Positions 1 through 8,551 of a DNA stretch of 64,000 nt are shown here, piece by piece (within the stretch, counting starts at the first letter, position 1; every line of letters begins with the position of its first letter). Source of the DNA: Sphingopyxis granuli NBRC 100800. Lineage in GTDB: Bacteria; Pseudomonadota; Alphaproteobacteria; Sphingomonadales; Sphingomonadaceae. The position numbers and the translations under genes are program-made. The notes below the pieces were generated by a model that ran no database searches, was not told the DNA's origin, and saw only the letters and a list, made by a program, of their open reading frames with translations. The DNA is taken from positions 1-64,000 of the forward strand of contig NZ_BCUA01000013.1 in the NCBI RefSeq assembly GCF_001591045.1, written 5' to 3'.

Positions 1-84
1 TCACCCGTTCGGGCGACGAAAATCAGCGGTGCGGTGCCGGACGGCGCCGCGCCAGAGCGACGTCGTGCCCGGAGGGAAAGATGA
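1..84 (+). CDS. possible 3' end of an upstream operon gene (partial)
   Basis: The first reading frame is open from base 1 to a TGA at 82-84 that overlaps the cobO start as ATGA. Every other junction in this operon overlaps in the same way, so this may be the tail of the preceding cobalamin gene. Only about 27 arginine-rich residues are visible and I cannot assign a family. It could also be plain leader sequence. Confidence 0.3.
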   Translation, partial: SPVRATKISGAVPDGAAPERRRARRER

Positions 85-689
85 CCGAAGACGAAATCAA
101 TGAGCGCCACAATGAAAAGGCGCGCAAGCGGCAGGCTGCAAGAGCCAAGATCATGGCCGACAAGACGCGGGAAAAGGGCCTGCTGATCGTCCACACCGGC
201 AAGGGCAAGGGAAAGTCGACTGCCGCCTTCGGCATGGTGTGCCGCGCGCTGGGGCACGGGATGAAGGTCGGCATCGTCCAGTTCATCAAGGGCGGCTGGG
301 CGACTGGCGAGAAGGCCGTCTATTCGGCCTTTCCCGGGCAGGTCGAGCACAAGGTCATGGGCGAAGGCTTCACCTGGGACACGCAGGACCGTGCGCGCGA
401 CATCGCCTGGGCGCGCGCCGGATGGGACGAGGTGAAGCGGATGATCGCCGATCCCGACATCGCGATGGTTGTCGCCGACGAACTCAACATCGTATTGCGC
501 TACGAATATCTGCCCGTCGACGAGGTGGTCGCGGGCCTGCTCGATCGAGGCGAGATGAAGCATGTCATCGTCACCGGCCGCAATGCGCCCGAGGCGCTGA
601 TCGAAGCCGCCGACCTCGTCACCGAGATGGTGCAGGTGAAGCACCCGTTCCGGTCGGGCGTGAAGGCGCAGCGGGGAATAGAGTTTTGA
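81..689 (+). CDS. cobO: cob(I)yrinic acid a,c-diamide adenosyltransferase
   Basis: CobO transfers the 5'-deoxyadenosyl group of ATP to the cobalt of cob(I)yrinic acid a,c-diamide, the adenosylation step of cobalamin synthesis and salvage in the cytoplasm. The 202-residue protein has the usual family length. It carries the P-loop HTGKGKGKST around residues 38-47, preceded by the basic N-terminal helix typical of CobO/CobA/BtuR, and an acidic VVADELN motif in the middle. The ATG at 81 follows a GGAGGG Shine-Dalgarno. The stop overlaps the TTG start of cobB. Confidence 0.95.
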   Translation: MTEDEINERHNEKARKRQAARAKIMADKTREKGLLIVHTGKGKGKSTAAFGMVCRALGHGMKVGIVQFIKGGWATGEKAVYSAFPGQVEHKVMGEGFTWDTQDRARDIAWARAGWDEVKRMIADPDIAMVVADELNIVLRYEYLPVDEVVAGLLDRGEMKHVIVTGRNAPEALIEAADLVTEMVQVKHPFRSGVKAQRGIEF

Positions 690-1987
690 GCGGCCAACTC
701 GCGCCGGGACTGCTGGTCGCGGCGCCGCGCTCGGGGGCGGGCAAGACGCTCGTCGCGATCGGGCTGCAGCGCGCTTTCCTGCGCGAAGGACTCGGCGTCG
801 CTGCGGCAAAATGCGGACCCGACTATATCGACCCCGGCTTTCACGCCGTGGCGACCGGGCGATCCTCGGTCAATCTCGACGGCTTCGCGATGACGCCGGC
901 GATGCTGAAGGGGCTGGCGGCGCAGGCGGCCTGCGGCGCCGATCTGGTCGTCGCCGAAGCCGCGATGGGGTTGTTCGATGGCGCGGGCCGGAGCAGTACG
1001 GCGGCCGAGGTCGCGCGGCTGACGGGTTGGCCGGTCCTGCTCGTCGTCGATGCCGAGGGCGCGGGCCAGAGCGTCGCGGCAGTCGCGCATGGCCTCGCGA
1101 CCTTTCCCGGCGCGCCGCCGGTGGCCGGAGTCATCGTCAACCGCGTTGCGAGCGACCGTCACGCCGCGATGATCGCCGAAGGATTCGACGCGCTCGACCT
1201 GCCGCTGTTCGGCATGATCCGCCGCGATCCAGCGCTGGCGGTCGCCTCGCGCCACCTCGGGCTGGTGCAGGCGCGCGAAGACGGCGCGTTGGACGAGCGG
1301 ATCGACGCCGTCGCGGCCATCGTCGCGCGCGATTGCGACCTCGCCGCGATCCGCGCGGCGGCGCGTGCGACCTCTCCGGCCTCGCCCGTCCGACCGCGCC
1401 TGCGTCCGCCGGGGCAGCGCATCGCCCTCGCCGCCGACGATGCCTTCGCCTTCTTCTATCCGCATCTGGCGTCGTGGTGGCGCGATGCGGGCGCGGAGAT
1501 TTGCAGCTTCTCGCCGCTCGCCGACGAGGCGCCGCCGATGGACTGCGACGCCTGCTGGCTGCCCGGCGGCTATCCCGAACTGCACGCGGGCAGGCTGGCG
1601 GGCAATGCGCGCTTCATGGCGGGGCTGCGCGCCTTCGCGGCGCGCGCGCCGGTGCATGGCGAGTGCGGCGGCTATATGCTGCTCGGCCGCAGCACCGAGG
1701 ATGCGGACGGCATCGTACATCCGATGGTGGGGCTGCTGCCGGTCGATACCAGCTTCGCGAAAAGGAAGATGTCGCTCGGCTATCGGCAGGCGCGGCTGTT
1801 CGCGCCGACGCGCTTCGCCGATGCCGAAACGCCGCTGTGGGGGCATGAATATCATCATGCGACCATCACATCGACGAACGAAGGCACCCCCTTCGCCCGG
1901 CTTACCGACGCGGCAGGTCGCGATCTCGGCCCCGCCGGCCATCGCGCCGGTCCTGTGACGGGCAGCTTCTTTCACTTGATCGCCTGA
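686..1987 (+). CDS. cobB: cobyrinic acid a,c-diamide synthase
   Basis: CobB/CbiA uses ATP and glutamine to amidate the a and c side chains of (hydrogeno)byrinic acid. The frame gives 433 residues when started at the TTG at 686, which overlaps the cobO stop; this matches the family length and places the P-loop APRSGAGKT at residues 13-21. The C-terminal half is a class I glutamine amidotransferase domain with HGECGGY (catalytic Cys about residue 327). No ATG or GTG lies at the homologous N-terminus, so the TTG start is an inference from overlap and domain position. The next gene is separated by a riboswitch. Confidence 0.93.
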   Translation: MSGQLAPGLLVAAPRSGAGKTLVAIGLQRAFLREGLGVAAAKCGPDYIDPGFHAVATGRSSVNLDGFAMTPAMLKGLAAQAACGADLVVAEAAMGLFDGAGRSSTAAEVARLTGWPVLLVVDAEGAGQSVAAVAHGLATFPGAPPVAGVIVNRVASDRHAAMIAEGFDALDLPLFGMIRRDPALAVASRHLGLVQAREDGALDERIDAVAAIVARDCDLAAIRAAARATSPASPVRPRLRPPGQRIALAADDAFAFFYPHLASWWRDAGAEICSFSPLADEAPPMDCDACWLPGGYPELHAGRLAGNARFMAGLRAFAARAPVHGECGGYMLLGRSTEDADGIVHPMVGLLPVDTSFAKRKMSLGYRQARLFAPTRFADAETPLWGHEYHHATITSTNEGTPFARLTDAAGRDLGPAGHRAGPVTGSFFHLIA

Positions 1988-2004
1988 CGCGATTTGCCTA
2001 ACGA

Positions 2005-2190
2005 GCAGGCCGCGACAGGTTCCCCGAAAGGGGATTGAAAGGGAATGGGGTGCGAAACCCCTGCTGCCCCTGCAACTGTAAGCGGAGAGCCATCGGGCCA
2101 TATGCCATTGGGACCATCGGTCCTGAGAAGGCGGCCCGGACCGGCGTCGACCCGCGAGCCAGGAGACCTGCCCGTCGCCGTCGTCTTTCG
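2005..2190 (+). ncRNA. cobalamin riboswitch upstream of btuB
   Basis: The leader has the family hallmarks in order. There is an ACAGGTTCCCC-GAAA-GGGGATT paired element with GAAAGGGAA near 2015-2054. A conserved core with CCCCTGC and AACTGTAAGC follows around 2075-2094. The B12 box AGCCAGGAGACCTGCC lies at 2157-2172. About 165 nt separate it from the btuB start, enough for an expression platform; GC-rich stretches near 2172-2230 could pair to hide the start region. It should reduce expression of btuB and the genes behind it when adenosylcobalamin is plentiful. Confidence 0.93.
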
Positions 2191-2335
2191 CGCGGACAGG
2201 GTGTGCCGGGCGGACGGGGGTGAACCCGACAGACGACAAAGGTGACCGCGCGGCCGCGCGGGCCGATGTCGTTCGCCTATCAGGGTGGGCCGCCATCGAC
2301 CCAGCGACCGAATGGTCTTGTCGATGGGGTATCCT

Positions 2336-4288
2336 ATGTTCCGTGTTATTGTTCGAAGTTCCATTTCACTGGCGGCACTTGCAGCCGGCTTTCCCGTATC
2401 GGCCGCAGAAGCCGCCAACGCCGCCGCGACGTCCGAAGAGGACAGCATCGTCGTCACCGCGACGCGCGCGCCGCTCGCACTCGACGAGGTGCCGTCGACG
2501 ATCACCGTGCTCGACAAGGCGGCGATCGACCGGTCGCAGGATATCGGCGCCACCGAGTTGCTGTTGCGCACGCCCGGCATCACCATCTCGCGCAACGGCG
2601 GCTATGGCACCGCGACATCGCTCCGCATCCGCGGCGCCGAGTCCGATCATACCGTTGTCGTGATCGATGGCGTGAAGCTCAACGATCCGGCGGCGGCCGG
2701 CGGCGGCTATAATTTCGCCAACCTGCTGGTCGGCGACATGGAGCGGATCGAAATCCTGCGTGGTCCGCAGTCGATCCTGTGGGGCAGCCAGGCGATCGGC
2801 GGCGTTGTCAATATCGTCACGGCCATCCCCGAAAAACCGCTGGAAGGCAGCTTCGACATCGAGGCCGGGTCGCGCAACACGGTCAGCGCGCGCGCCGCGA
2901 TCGGCAGCCGCACGGGCCCACTGAGCTGGCGCATTGGTGGGCAAAGCTTCACCACCGACGGCATTTCGGCGATCGCCCCAGCCTTTGGCGGCGGCGAGCG
3001 CGACGGCTATCGCAACCGCAGCGTGACGGGCCGCGCCGAACTGGCGCTGGCTTCGAACCTCAGCGTCGAAGTGCGCGGTTATTATTCCACGGCGCGCGTC
3101 AACCTCGATTCGACGAGCGGCGATACGCCGGACTACGCGCTCAACGAGGAATTCGTGAGCTATGCCGGCGCCAACTTCGACCTGTTGGATGGGCGTTTCC
3201 GCAACCGGATTTCCTATTCCTACACCGACACCGATCGCAGCAATTACGGGCCGCTACGCGCCCGTCCCGTCAGCCTTCAGGCCAAGGGAGAGAATCGGCG
3301 CTGGGAATATCAGGGCAATATCGATGTCACGCGCGGCGTCAGCGCGGTCTTCGGCGTCGAGAATGAACGGTCGAGGTTCCGCAGCCGCTCGCCTTCGGGT
3401 TCGCTGGCGACGCCCCTTCCCGACTTCGCGATCGGCAAGGCGGACGTGACGAGCCTTTATGGCCAGCTCAGCGTCGAGCCCCTGAACGGGCTGACGATCA
3501 ACGGCGGCGTCCGCCATGACGATCACGACCGTTTCGGCGGGCAGACACTGTTTGCGGCGGGCGGTGTCTGGCGGCTGCCGACCGGGACCATCCTGCGCGC
3601 GAGCTATGGCGAAGGTTTCAAGGCGCCGACGCTGTATCAGATGTTCAGCGAATATGGGAATGTCGCGCTCGACCCGGAGGAAGCGCATGGCTGGGAAGCA
3701 GGGATCGAGCAGCAATTGTTCGGCCGCGCTCTGACGGTTGGCGGGGTCTGGTTCGATCGCACCACGACCGGGCAGATCATCTTCAATTCCTGCTCGCCCA
3801 CCACGCCCAATCCGCTCTGCTTGGTCCCTGGCGATTCCACGCGCCGTTCGGGCTATTATTCCAATGTCGCGCGCGGCGAGGCGCATGGGATCGAGGCGAC
3901 GGCGGCGCTGACGCTGGGCGCGCTGACGCTCGACGGCAATTATAGCTGGATCGTGGCCGAGGATCGTTCGCCGGGCGCGACCAATTTCGGCAGGGACCTG
4001 CCGCGCCGTCCGCGCCACGCGGCCAATGCGTCGGTCGGCTATGCTCTTCCCTTCGGTCTCGACGTCGGAGCGGCATTGCGCTGGTCCGGCAAGAGCTTCG
4101 ACAATGCGTCGAACAGCATCGTCCTCGACGATTACACGCTTATCGACCTGCGCGCCGAATTCAGATTGTCGGAGAATGTCCGCTTCTTCGCGCGTGCCGA
4201 GAACATCTTCGATGAGAATTATATGACGGCCTACCGTTACGGCACACTAGGCCGCGCCATCTACGCCGGTTTCCGGGGACGCTTCTGA
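2336..4288 (+). CDS. btuB: TonB-dependent vitamin B12 receptor BtuB
   Basis: This outer-membrane beta-barrel imports cobalamin or cobinamide using TonB energy. The 650-residue product begins with a signal peptide (MFRVIVRSS..., cleavage near VSAAEA), then a TonB box (SIVVTATR), a plug domain with RIRGAESDHTVVVIDGVKLND and IEILRGPQS, and a barrel ending in the typical terminal aromatic residue. It is directly behind the cobalamin riboswitch, which supports the substrate. Upstream in-frame starts exist at 2285, 2312 and 2324; 2336 was chosen because it begins the signal peptide. The stop overlaps the first possible ATG of the next frame. Confidence 0.9.
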   Translation: MFRVIVRSSISLAALAAGFPVSAAEAANAAATSEEDSIVVTATRAPLALDEVPSTITVLDKAAIDRSQDIGATELLLRTPGITISRNGGYGTATSLRIRGAESDHTVVVIDGVKLNDPAAAGGGYNFANLLVGDMERIEILRGPQSILWGSQAIGGVVNIVTAIPEKPLEGSFDIEAGSRNTVSARAAIGSRTGPLSWRIGGQSFTTDGISAIAPAFGGGERDGYRNRSVTGRAELALASNLSVEVRGYYSTARVNLDSTSGDTPDYALNEEFVSYAGANFDLLDGRFRNRISYSYTDTDRSNYGPLRARPVSLQAKGENRRWEYQGNIDVTRGVSAVFGVENERSRFRSRSPSGSLATPLPDFAIGKADVTSLYGQLSVEPLNGLTINGGVRHDDHDRFGGQTLFAAGGVWRLPTGTILRASYGEGFKAPTLYQMFSEYGNVALDPEEAHGWEAGIEQQLFGRALTVGGVWFDRTTTGQIIFNSCSPTTPNPLCLVPGDSTRRSGYYSNVARGEAHGIEATAALTLGALTLDGNYSWIVAEDRSPGATNFGRDLPRRPRHAANASVGYALPFGLDVGAALRWSGKSFDNASNSIVLDDYTLIDLRAEFRLSENVRFFARAENIFDENYMTAYRYGTLGRAIYAGFRGRF

Positions 4289-4320
4289 TGCGCCCGCATT
4301 TTCAGCCAGAGGAGAAGAAT

Positions 4321-4866
4321 ATGAAGACGCCTTCTACCGCTCTCGCGCGCAATGTCTGGGTCGGCACCATGGCCGGGGTGAGCACCGTCGCCTCGATGAT
4401 TCTGGCCTGTGCAACGCCCTTTCCGTCGCTGGCCGCGCTGGCCGCGACGCACGTGCCGCGTCGCATCGGACTGATGCTGATGTTCGTTGCCTGGTTCGCC
4501 GCGCAGGCCGTGACCTATTTCATGCATCAGACGGGCAACCCGGCGTGGCCGTTCGCGCTCGGCATGGCGGCGGTCGTCTCGTTGCTGTCGGCGGAGGCCG
4601 TCGCGCGCTCGATGCGCAGCCGCCCCGCCGCCGTGCGGATGAGCGCCAGCTACACCGCCGCCTTCGTCGGCTTCAAACTCGGCATTCTCGCTTGGGTGGC
4701 GCTGCTCGACCATGGCTGGGCGGCCTTTTCGGGTGAAGTGCTGCTGCGCCAGTTCGTGCGCTATGGCGCGATCTTCGCCGGACTGCTGGCGGCGCAGGCC
4801 CTGCTGACGCGCGCGGGCTTCAGCCTCGACGTGCCCGCCAACGTGTCGAGACCGCAGGCCGCGTGA
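4321..4866 (+). CDS. unknown small polytopic membrane protein in the B12 operon
   Basis: I do not recognise a family. The 181-residue product is hydrophobic, with about four predicted transmembrane stretches (around residues 10-35, 42-65, 78-95 and 120-160). The ATG at 4321 follows a strong GAGGAGAA Shine-Dalgarno; an alternative ATG at 4288 overlaps the btuB stop and would add 11 residues. It lies between btuB and the DUF1636 gene downstream of the same riboswitch, so a role in cobalamin or cobalt handling is plausible by context only. Confidence 0.75.
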   Translation: MKTPSTALARNVWVGTMAGVSTVASMILACATPFPSLAALAATHVPRRIGLMLMFVAWFAAQAVTYFMHQTGNPAWPFALGMAAVVSLLSAEAVARSMRSRPAAVRMSASYTAAFVGFKLGILAWVALLDHGWAAFSGEVLLRQFVRYGAIFAGLLAAQALLTRAGFSLDVPANVSRPQAA

Positions 4867-5276
4867 CGATGCTTCGCCCCGCCGCCGACGGCCCCTCCGT
4901 CATCGTGTGCAACACCTGCCGTCACGGCGAGGATGCGCGCGAGGATGAAGAGGGCGTGCGCGGCGGGGCGCGGCTCGCCGGGCTGCTGCGCGGACTTGCC
5001 CGCAGCGAGCCCGCCTATGCGCGGATCGCGGTGGAAGAGATGCCCTGCCTGTTCGCCTGCAAGGAATATTGCGCGATCCATATCCGTGCGCCGGGGAAGG
5101 TCGGCTATGTGCTCGGCCGCTTCACGCCGGACGAAGCGGCGGCGCGCGCAATTCTCGACTATGCCGTGCATCATGCCGCCAGCGCCGAAGGCCGCGTCGC
5201 CTATGCCGACTGGCCGGAAGGCGTGAAGGGACATTTCCTCGTCCGCGTTCCGCCGCCGGGATTCGTCGCCGAATGA
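4863..5276 (+). CDS. DUF1636-family predicted metal-binding protein
   Basis: The product is 137 residues from the GTG at 4863, which overlaps the preceding stop as GTGA, or 135 from ATG 4869. It shows the DUF1636 pattern: an N-terminal CNTCRHGED motif and a second cysteine cluster MPCLFACKEYC in the middle, suggesting a bound metal or iron-sulfur cluster in a thioredoxin-like fold. Members often lie in cobalamin operons, but their biochemical role is not established. The stop overlaps the cobT start as ATGA. Confidence 0.85.
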   Translation: MTMLRPAADGPSVIVCNTCRHGEDAREDEEGVRGGARLAGLLRGLARSEPAYARIAVEEMPCLFACKEYCAIHIRAPGKVGYVLGRFTPDEAAARAILDYAVHHAASAEGRVAYADWPEGVKGHFLVRVPPPGFVAE

Positions 5277-6289
5277 CCGCCTTTGCCTCGATCGCGGATT
5301 TCGAGGTCGCGCTGGCGCGTCCGCGGAATATCGACGGCGAAGCGCAAGAGGCGGCCCGCGCGCGCCAGATGACGCTGACCAAGCCCGCCGGATCGCTGGG
5401 GCGGCTGGAAGACATCGCCATCTTCTTCGCCGGCTGGCAGTCGCGCGCGCGCCCGCGCCTCGACCGCGCGCGCGCCGCGATCTTCGCCGGCAATCACGGC
5501 GTCGCCGTGCACGGCGTCAGCGCTTTTCCCTCAACCGTCACGGCTCAGATGGTCGCCAATTTCGAGGCGGGCGGCGCGGCGATCAACGCGCTGTCGGCCG
5601 CCGCCGGACTGGAATTGAAGATCGTCGCGCTCGACCTAGACCGGCCGACCGCCGACTTCACGGCCGGGCCGGCGATGACCCCGGCCGAATGCCTCGACGC
5701 GCTCAACGCCGGGGCGGCGGTCGTTGACGAGCGGATCGACATGATCGTGCTGGGTGAAATGGGGATCGCCAATTCGACCGCTGCCGCCGCGCTATGCGCG
5801 CGCAGCTTCGGCGGCACGGCTGCCGACTGGGTCGGCCCCGGCACGGGCGTCGATACTCAGGGCGTGGCGCGCAAGGCCGAGGTGGTCGAGCGCGCGGTCG
5901 CCGTCCATGCCCATGCCGGGCGTTCGGCGTTCGAGACGCTGCGCCGCGTCGGTGGCCGCGAGACGGCGGCGATCGCCGGTGCGGCGGTGCGGGCGCGGCA
6001 ATTGGGCGTTCCCGTCCTTCTCGACGGCTTCATCTGCTGCGCGGCGATCGCGCCGCTGGCGTCGGACAATCCGGCGATCGCCGACCATTGTATCGCGGGC
6101 CATTGCTCGGCCGAGCCCGGCCATGTGCTGCTGCTCGAAAAGCTTGGGCTCGATCCGCTGCTGTCGCTCGGGATGCGGCTCGGCGAAGGGAGCGGGGCGG
6201 CGGTGGCGGCCGGGGTCGTCCGCGCGGCACTCGCCGCGCACGACCGGATGGCGACCTTTGCCGAGGCCGCAGTGTCGGCGTCGCTGTGA
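5273..6289 (+). CDS. cobT: nicotinate-nucleotide--dimethylbenzimidazole phosphoribosyltransferase
   Basis: CobT activates the lower ligand, transferring phosphoribose from nicotinate mononucleotide to 5,6-dimethylbenzimidazole to give alpha-ribazole phosphate. The 338-residue protein has FAGNHGVAVHGVSAFP near residue 72, the GEMGIANSTAAAA motif, and a C-terminal MRLGEGSGAA motif containing the family's catalytic glutamate. The ATG at 5273 overlaps the DUF1636 stop, and its own stop overlaps the GTG of the phosphatase gene, so translation is likely coupled across the operon. Confidence 0.95.
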   Translation: MTAFASIADFEVALARPRNIDGEAQEAARARQMTLTKPAGSLGRLEDIAIFFAGWQSRARPRLDRARAAIFAGNHGVAVHGVSAFPSTVTAQMVANFEAGGAAINALSAAAGLELKIVALDLDRPTADFTAGPAMTPAECLDALNAGAAVVDERIDMIVLGEMGIANSTAAAALCARSFGGTAADWVGPGTGVDTQGVARKAEVVERAVAVHAHAGRSAFETLRRVGGRETAAIAGAAVRARQLGVPVLLDGFICCAAIAPLASDNPAIADHCIAGHCSAEPGHVLLLEKLGLDPLLSLGMRLGEGSGAAVAAGVVRAALAAHDRMATFAEAAVSASL

Positions 6290-6855
6290 CCGGCTTCGCG
6301 CTCCATTTGCTGCGCCATGGCGCGCCCGAGCGACCGGGGCTGCTGCTGGGCCGGACCGACAGCGCGCCGACCATGGAAGGAATCGCCGCCTGCGTCGCGC
6401 AGGCGCGCACCGTCGGCGTCGAACGGCTGATCGCGTCGGACCTGCGGCGCTGCCGGCTGGCGGGCGAAGCAATCGGAGCGGCCATCGGCCGGCCGCTCGC
6501 CGTCGACCCCCGCTGGCGCGAAATCGATTTCGGCGCGTGGGACGGCCGCGCGGCCGAAGAGATCGACCGCGAGGCGATGGCCCGTTTCTGGGACGATCCC
6601 GACGCCAACCCGCCGCCGGGCGGCGAACGCTGGTCGGCGCTCGTCGCGCGCGTGTCGCGCGCCGTCGCCGGGCTGGAACCGGCCCCCACGCTCGTCGTCA
6701 CACACGGCGGCGCGATCCGCGCGGCGTTGCACATCCTCTGCGGCTTCGAACGGCGTCCTATATGGTCGTTCGACCTGCCATATGGCGTCCTCGTCTCGCT
6801 GCGCCTGTGGCCGGGCGACGCGCCGGTCGCGCAGATTACCGGCCTGCGCCCATGA
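6286..6855 (+). CDS. cobC: histidine phosphatase family protein, likely alpha-ribazole phosphatase
   Basis: The 189-residue product starts at a GTG overlapping the cobT stop. It has the phosphoglycerate-mutase-like signature LLRHGAPERPG near residue 8, supplying the phosphohistidine, and a second catalytic histidine in VVTHGGAIR. In enterobacteria CobC removes the 5'-phosphate of alpha-ribazole phosphate or of adenosylcobalamin phosphate. The position between cobT and cobS supports that role, although specificity cannot be read from sequence. Confidence 0.85.
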   Translation: MTGFALHLLRHGAPERPGLLLGRTDSAPTMEGIAACVAQARTVGVERLIASDLRRCRLAGEAIGAAIGRPLAVDPRWREIDFGAWDGRAAEEIDREAMARFWDDPDANPPPGGERWSALVARVSRAVAGLEPAPTLVVTHGGAIRAALHILCGFERRPIWSFDLPYGVLVSLRLWPGDAPVAQITGLRP

Positions 6856-7574
6856 AGGGATTGCTGATCGCCATCCAGTTCCTGACGCGGTTGCCGACGC
6901 CGCGTCTGGCGGCCGTTTCCAGCGCGGAATTCGCGGCCTCGATGCGCTGGTTTCCGGCGGTCGGGCTCCTCGTCGGCGTGATCGTCGCCGCGGCCGCATG
7001 GGGCGGCGGCAGGCTGGACGGCTGGTCGGGAGCCTTGCTCGCGCTGCTCCTGTGGGTGGGCGTCACCGGGGCGCTTCATCTCGACGGGCTGGGCGACATC
7101 GCCGATGCGCGCGGCGCGGCGCACAAGGATCGCGACTGCATGATCGCCGCCCTGTCCGATCCCCATGTCGGCAGCTTCGCGATCGTTGCAATCGTCCTGC
7201 AACTGGTCGCCAAGCTGGTTCTGCTCCATGCCCTGATCGAGTCGCAGGCCTTCCTCGCCATCGCCCTCGTCCCCTTCGCGGCGCGAACGGGGCCGCTCGG
7301 CTGGTCGCGGTGGCTGCCCGATCTTCACGCGGGGCTGGGTTCTCGCTTTCGCGGCGGCGTCCGCATCGGCGATCTCCTGCTGTGGGGCACGCTGCTCGCG
7401 GCGGCTTCCTGCTGGTCGCCCGCGCTTCTCGCTACACCCCTCTTCCTGCTCGGCTGGGGGTGGTGGCTGCGCCGCGCGATCGGCGGCGTGTCGGGCGACG
7501 GCCATGGCGCCGGAATCGAAGTGACCGAAAGCCTGTCGCTGTTCGCAGCGCTGCTGTGGCTGCAAGTCGCATGA
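6852..7574 (+). CDS. cobS: adenosylcobinamide-GDP ribazoletransferase (cobalamin synthase)
   Basis: CobS joins alpha-ribazole (phosphate) to adenosylcobinamide-GDP in the inner membrane. The 240-residue product is polytopic. It carries the family segment AIQFLTRLP near the N-terminus and the acidic motif LHLDGLGDIADA followed by DRDCMIAALSDPHVGSF, the expected metal and substrate site. The ATG at 6852 overlaps the cobC stop (ATGA) and the TGA overlaps the next start. Confidence 0.95.
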   Translation: MKGLLIAIQFLTRLPTPRLAAVSSAEFAASMRWFPAVGLLVGVIVAAAAWGGGRLDGWSGALLALLLWVGVTGALHLDGLGDIADARGAAHKDRDCMIAALSDPHVGSFAIVAIVLQLVAKLVLLHALIESQAFLAIALVPFAARTGPLGWSRWLPDLHAGLGSRFRGGVRIGDLLLWGTLLAAASCWSPALLATPLFLLGWGWWLRRAIGGVSGDGHGAGIEVTESLSLFAALLWLQVA

Positions 7575-8551
7575 GCGAGCCGTGGACATGGCACGGCGGT
7601 GACCTGTCGGCCGCGAAGCGTCGGTTCGGCCCGGGCGACGATCCCTGGATCGACCTGTCGACGGGGATCAACCCCAACCCCTGGCCCGATACGGAGCGCG
7701 TCGACACCGACTGGCGGCGCCTTCCCGAACGCGGCGCCATCGCCGGGCTGGAGGCCGTGGCGGCCTCCTGTTTCGGCGTCGCCGCGCGCCACGTCTGCGC
7801 CGTCCCGGGAACCGAGATCGGCCTCCGCCTCGCCGGCGCGCTGATCGGCGGCGAGGCCCGATACGCTGCACCCGGCTATCGCACGCACGGCGAGATGATT
7901 CCGGACGCAATGGCCACGGGTGCAGACGCAATCGGGCGGCATGGCGGCAGCATAATCCTCGCCAATCCCAACAATCCCGACGGCCGGACCGTCACGCCCG
8001 CGACGCTTCGCGACCTGCTCGCGAGCCGGGGCGGGACGGGCTGGCTGCTGGTCGACGAAGCCTTCGCCGATGTCGATCCCGCGCTGAGCCTCGCACCGGC
8101 GGTGGGCGACGACGCGCGCCTGATCCTCTTCCGCTCCTTCGGGAAATTCTTCGGGCTGGCCGGGGTGCGGCTCGGCTTCGTGCTGGGGCCGGAGCCGTTC
8201 CTGCGCGATCTGCGCGCCCTGCTCGGCGCCTGGTCGGTGTCCGCCGCCGCCGTGGCCATCGGCGCCGCCGCCTACGCCGACGCGGACTGGATTGCCGCCA
8301 CGCGCCGCCGCCTGCCGAAGCAGGCAGCCGCGCTCGATGCGCTGTTGCGGGAGGCCGGATATATGCCGGTCGGTGCATGCCCGCTGTTCCGGCTCGTCGA
8401 GACCGCCGACGCGCGCGCCTTGTTCGAACGGCTGGCGCGCCGCGCCATCCTGACGCGGCCCTTTGCGGAACAGCCGCAATGGCTGCGTTTCGGCCTTCCG
8501 GGGGACGACGCAGCGCTCCTGCGGCTGAAGGCCGCCCTCGCCGATGGCTGA
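7571..8551 (+). CDS. L-threonine-O-3-phosphate decarboxylase (CobD/CobC aminotransferase family)
   Basis: This PLP enzyme makes (R)-1-amino-2-propanol phosphate, the linker attached to cobyric acid. The 326-residue protein has the class I/II aminotransferase fold: the N-terminal family motif DLSTGINPNPWP, an ANPNNPDGR motif, VDEAFADVD, and the PLP lysine in SFGKFFGLAG (about K192). I leave the symbol blank because cobC and cobD are used in opposite ways in different organisms. It overlaps cobS by 4 nt and cbiB by 8 nt. Confidence 0.92.
   Translation: MSEPWTWHGGDLSAAKRRFGPGDDPWIDLSTGINPNPWPDTERVDTDWRRLPERGAIAGLEAVAASCFGVAARHVCAVPGTEIGLRLAGALIGGEARYAAPGYRTHGEMIPDAMATGADAIGRHGGSIILANPNNPDGRTVTPATLRDLLASRGGTGWLLVDEAFADVDPALSLAPAVGDDARLILFRSFGKFFGLAGVRLGFVLGPEPFLRDLRALLGAWSVSAAAVAIGAAAYADADWIAATRRRLPKQAAALDALLREAGYMPVGACPLFRLVETADARALFERLARRAILTRPFAEQPQWLRFGLPGDDAALLRLKAALADG

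Noticed and set aside
500-2296. A long reverse-strand frame over cobB and the riboswitch
   Set aside because: It crosses a well-supported riboswitch and two known genes and has no family-like sequence.
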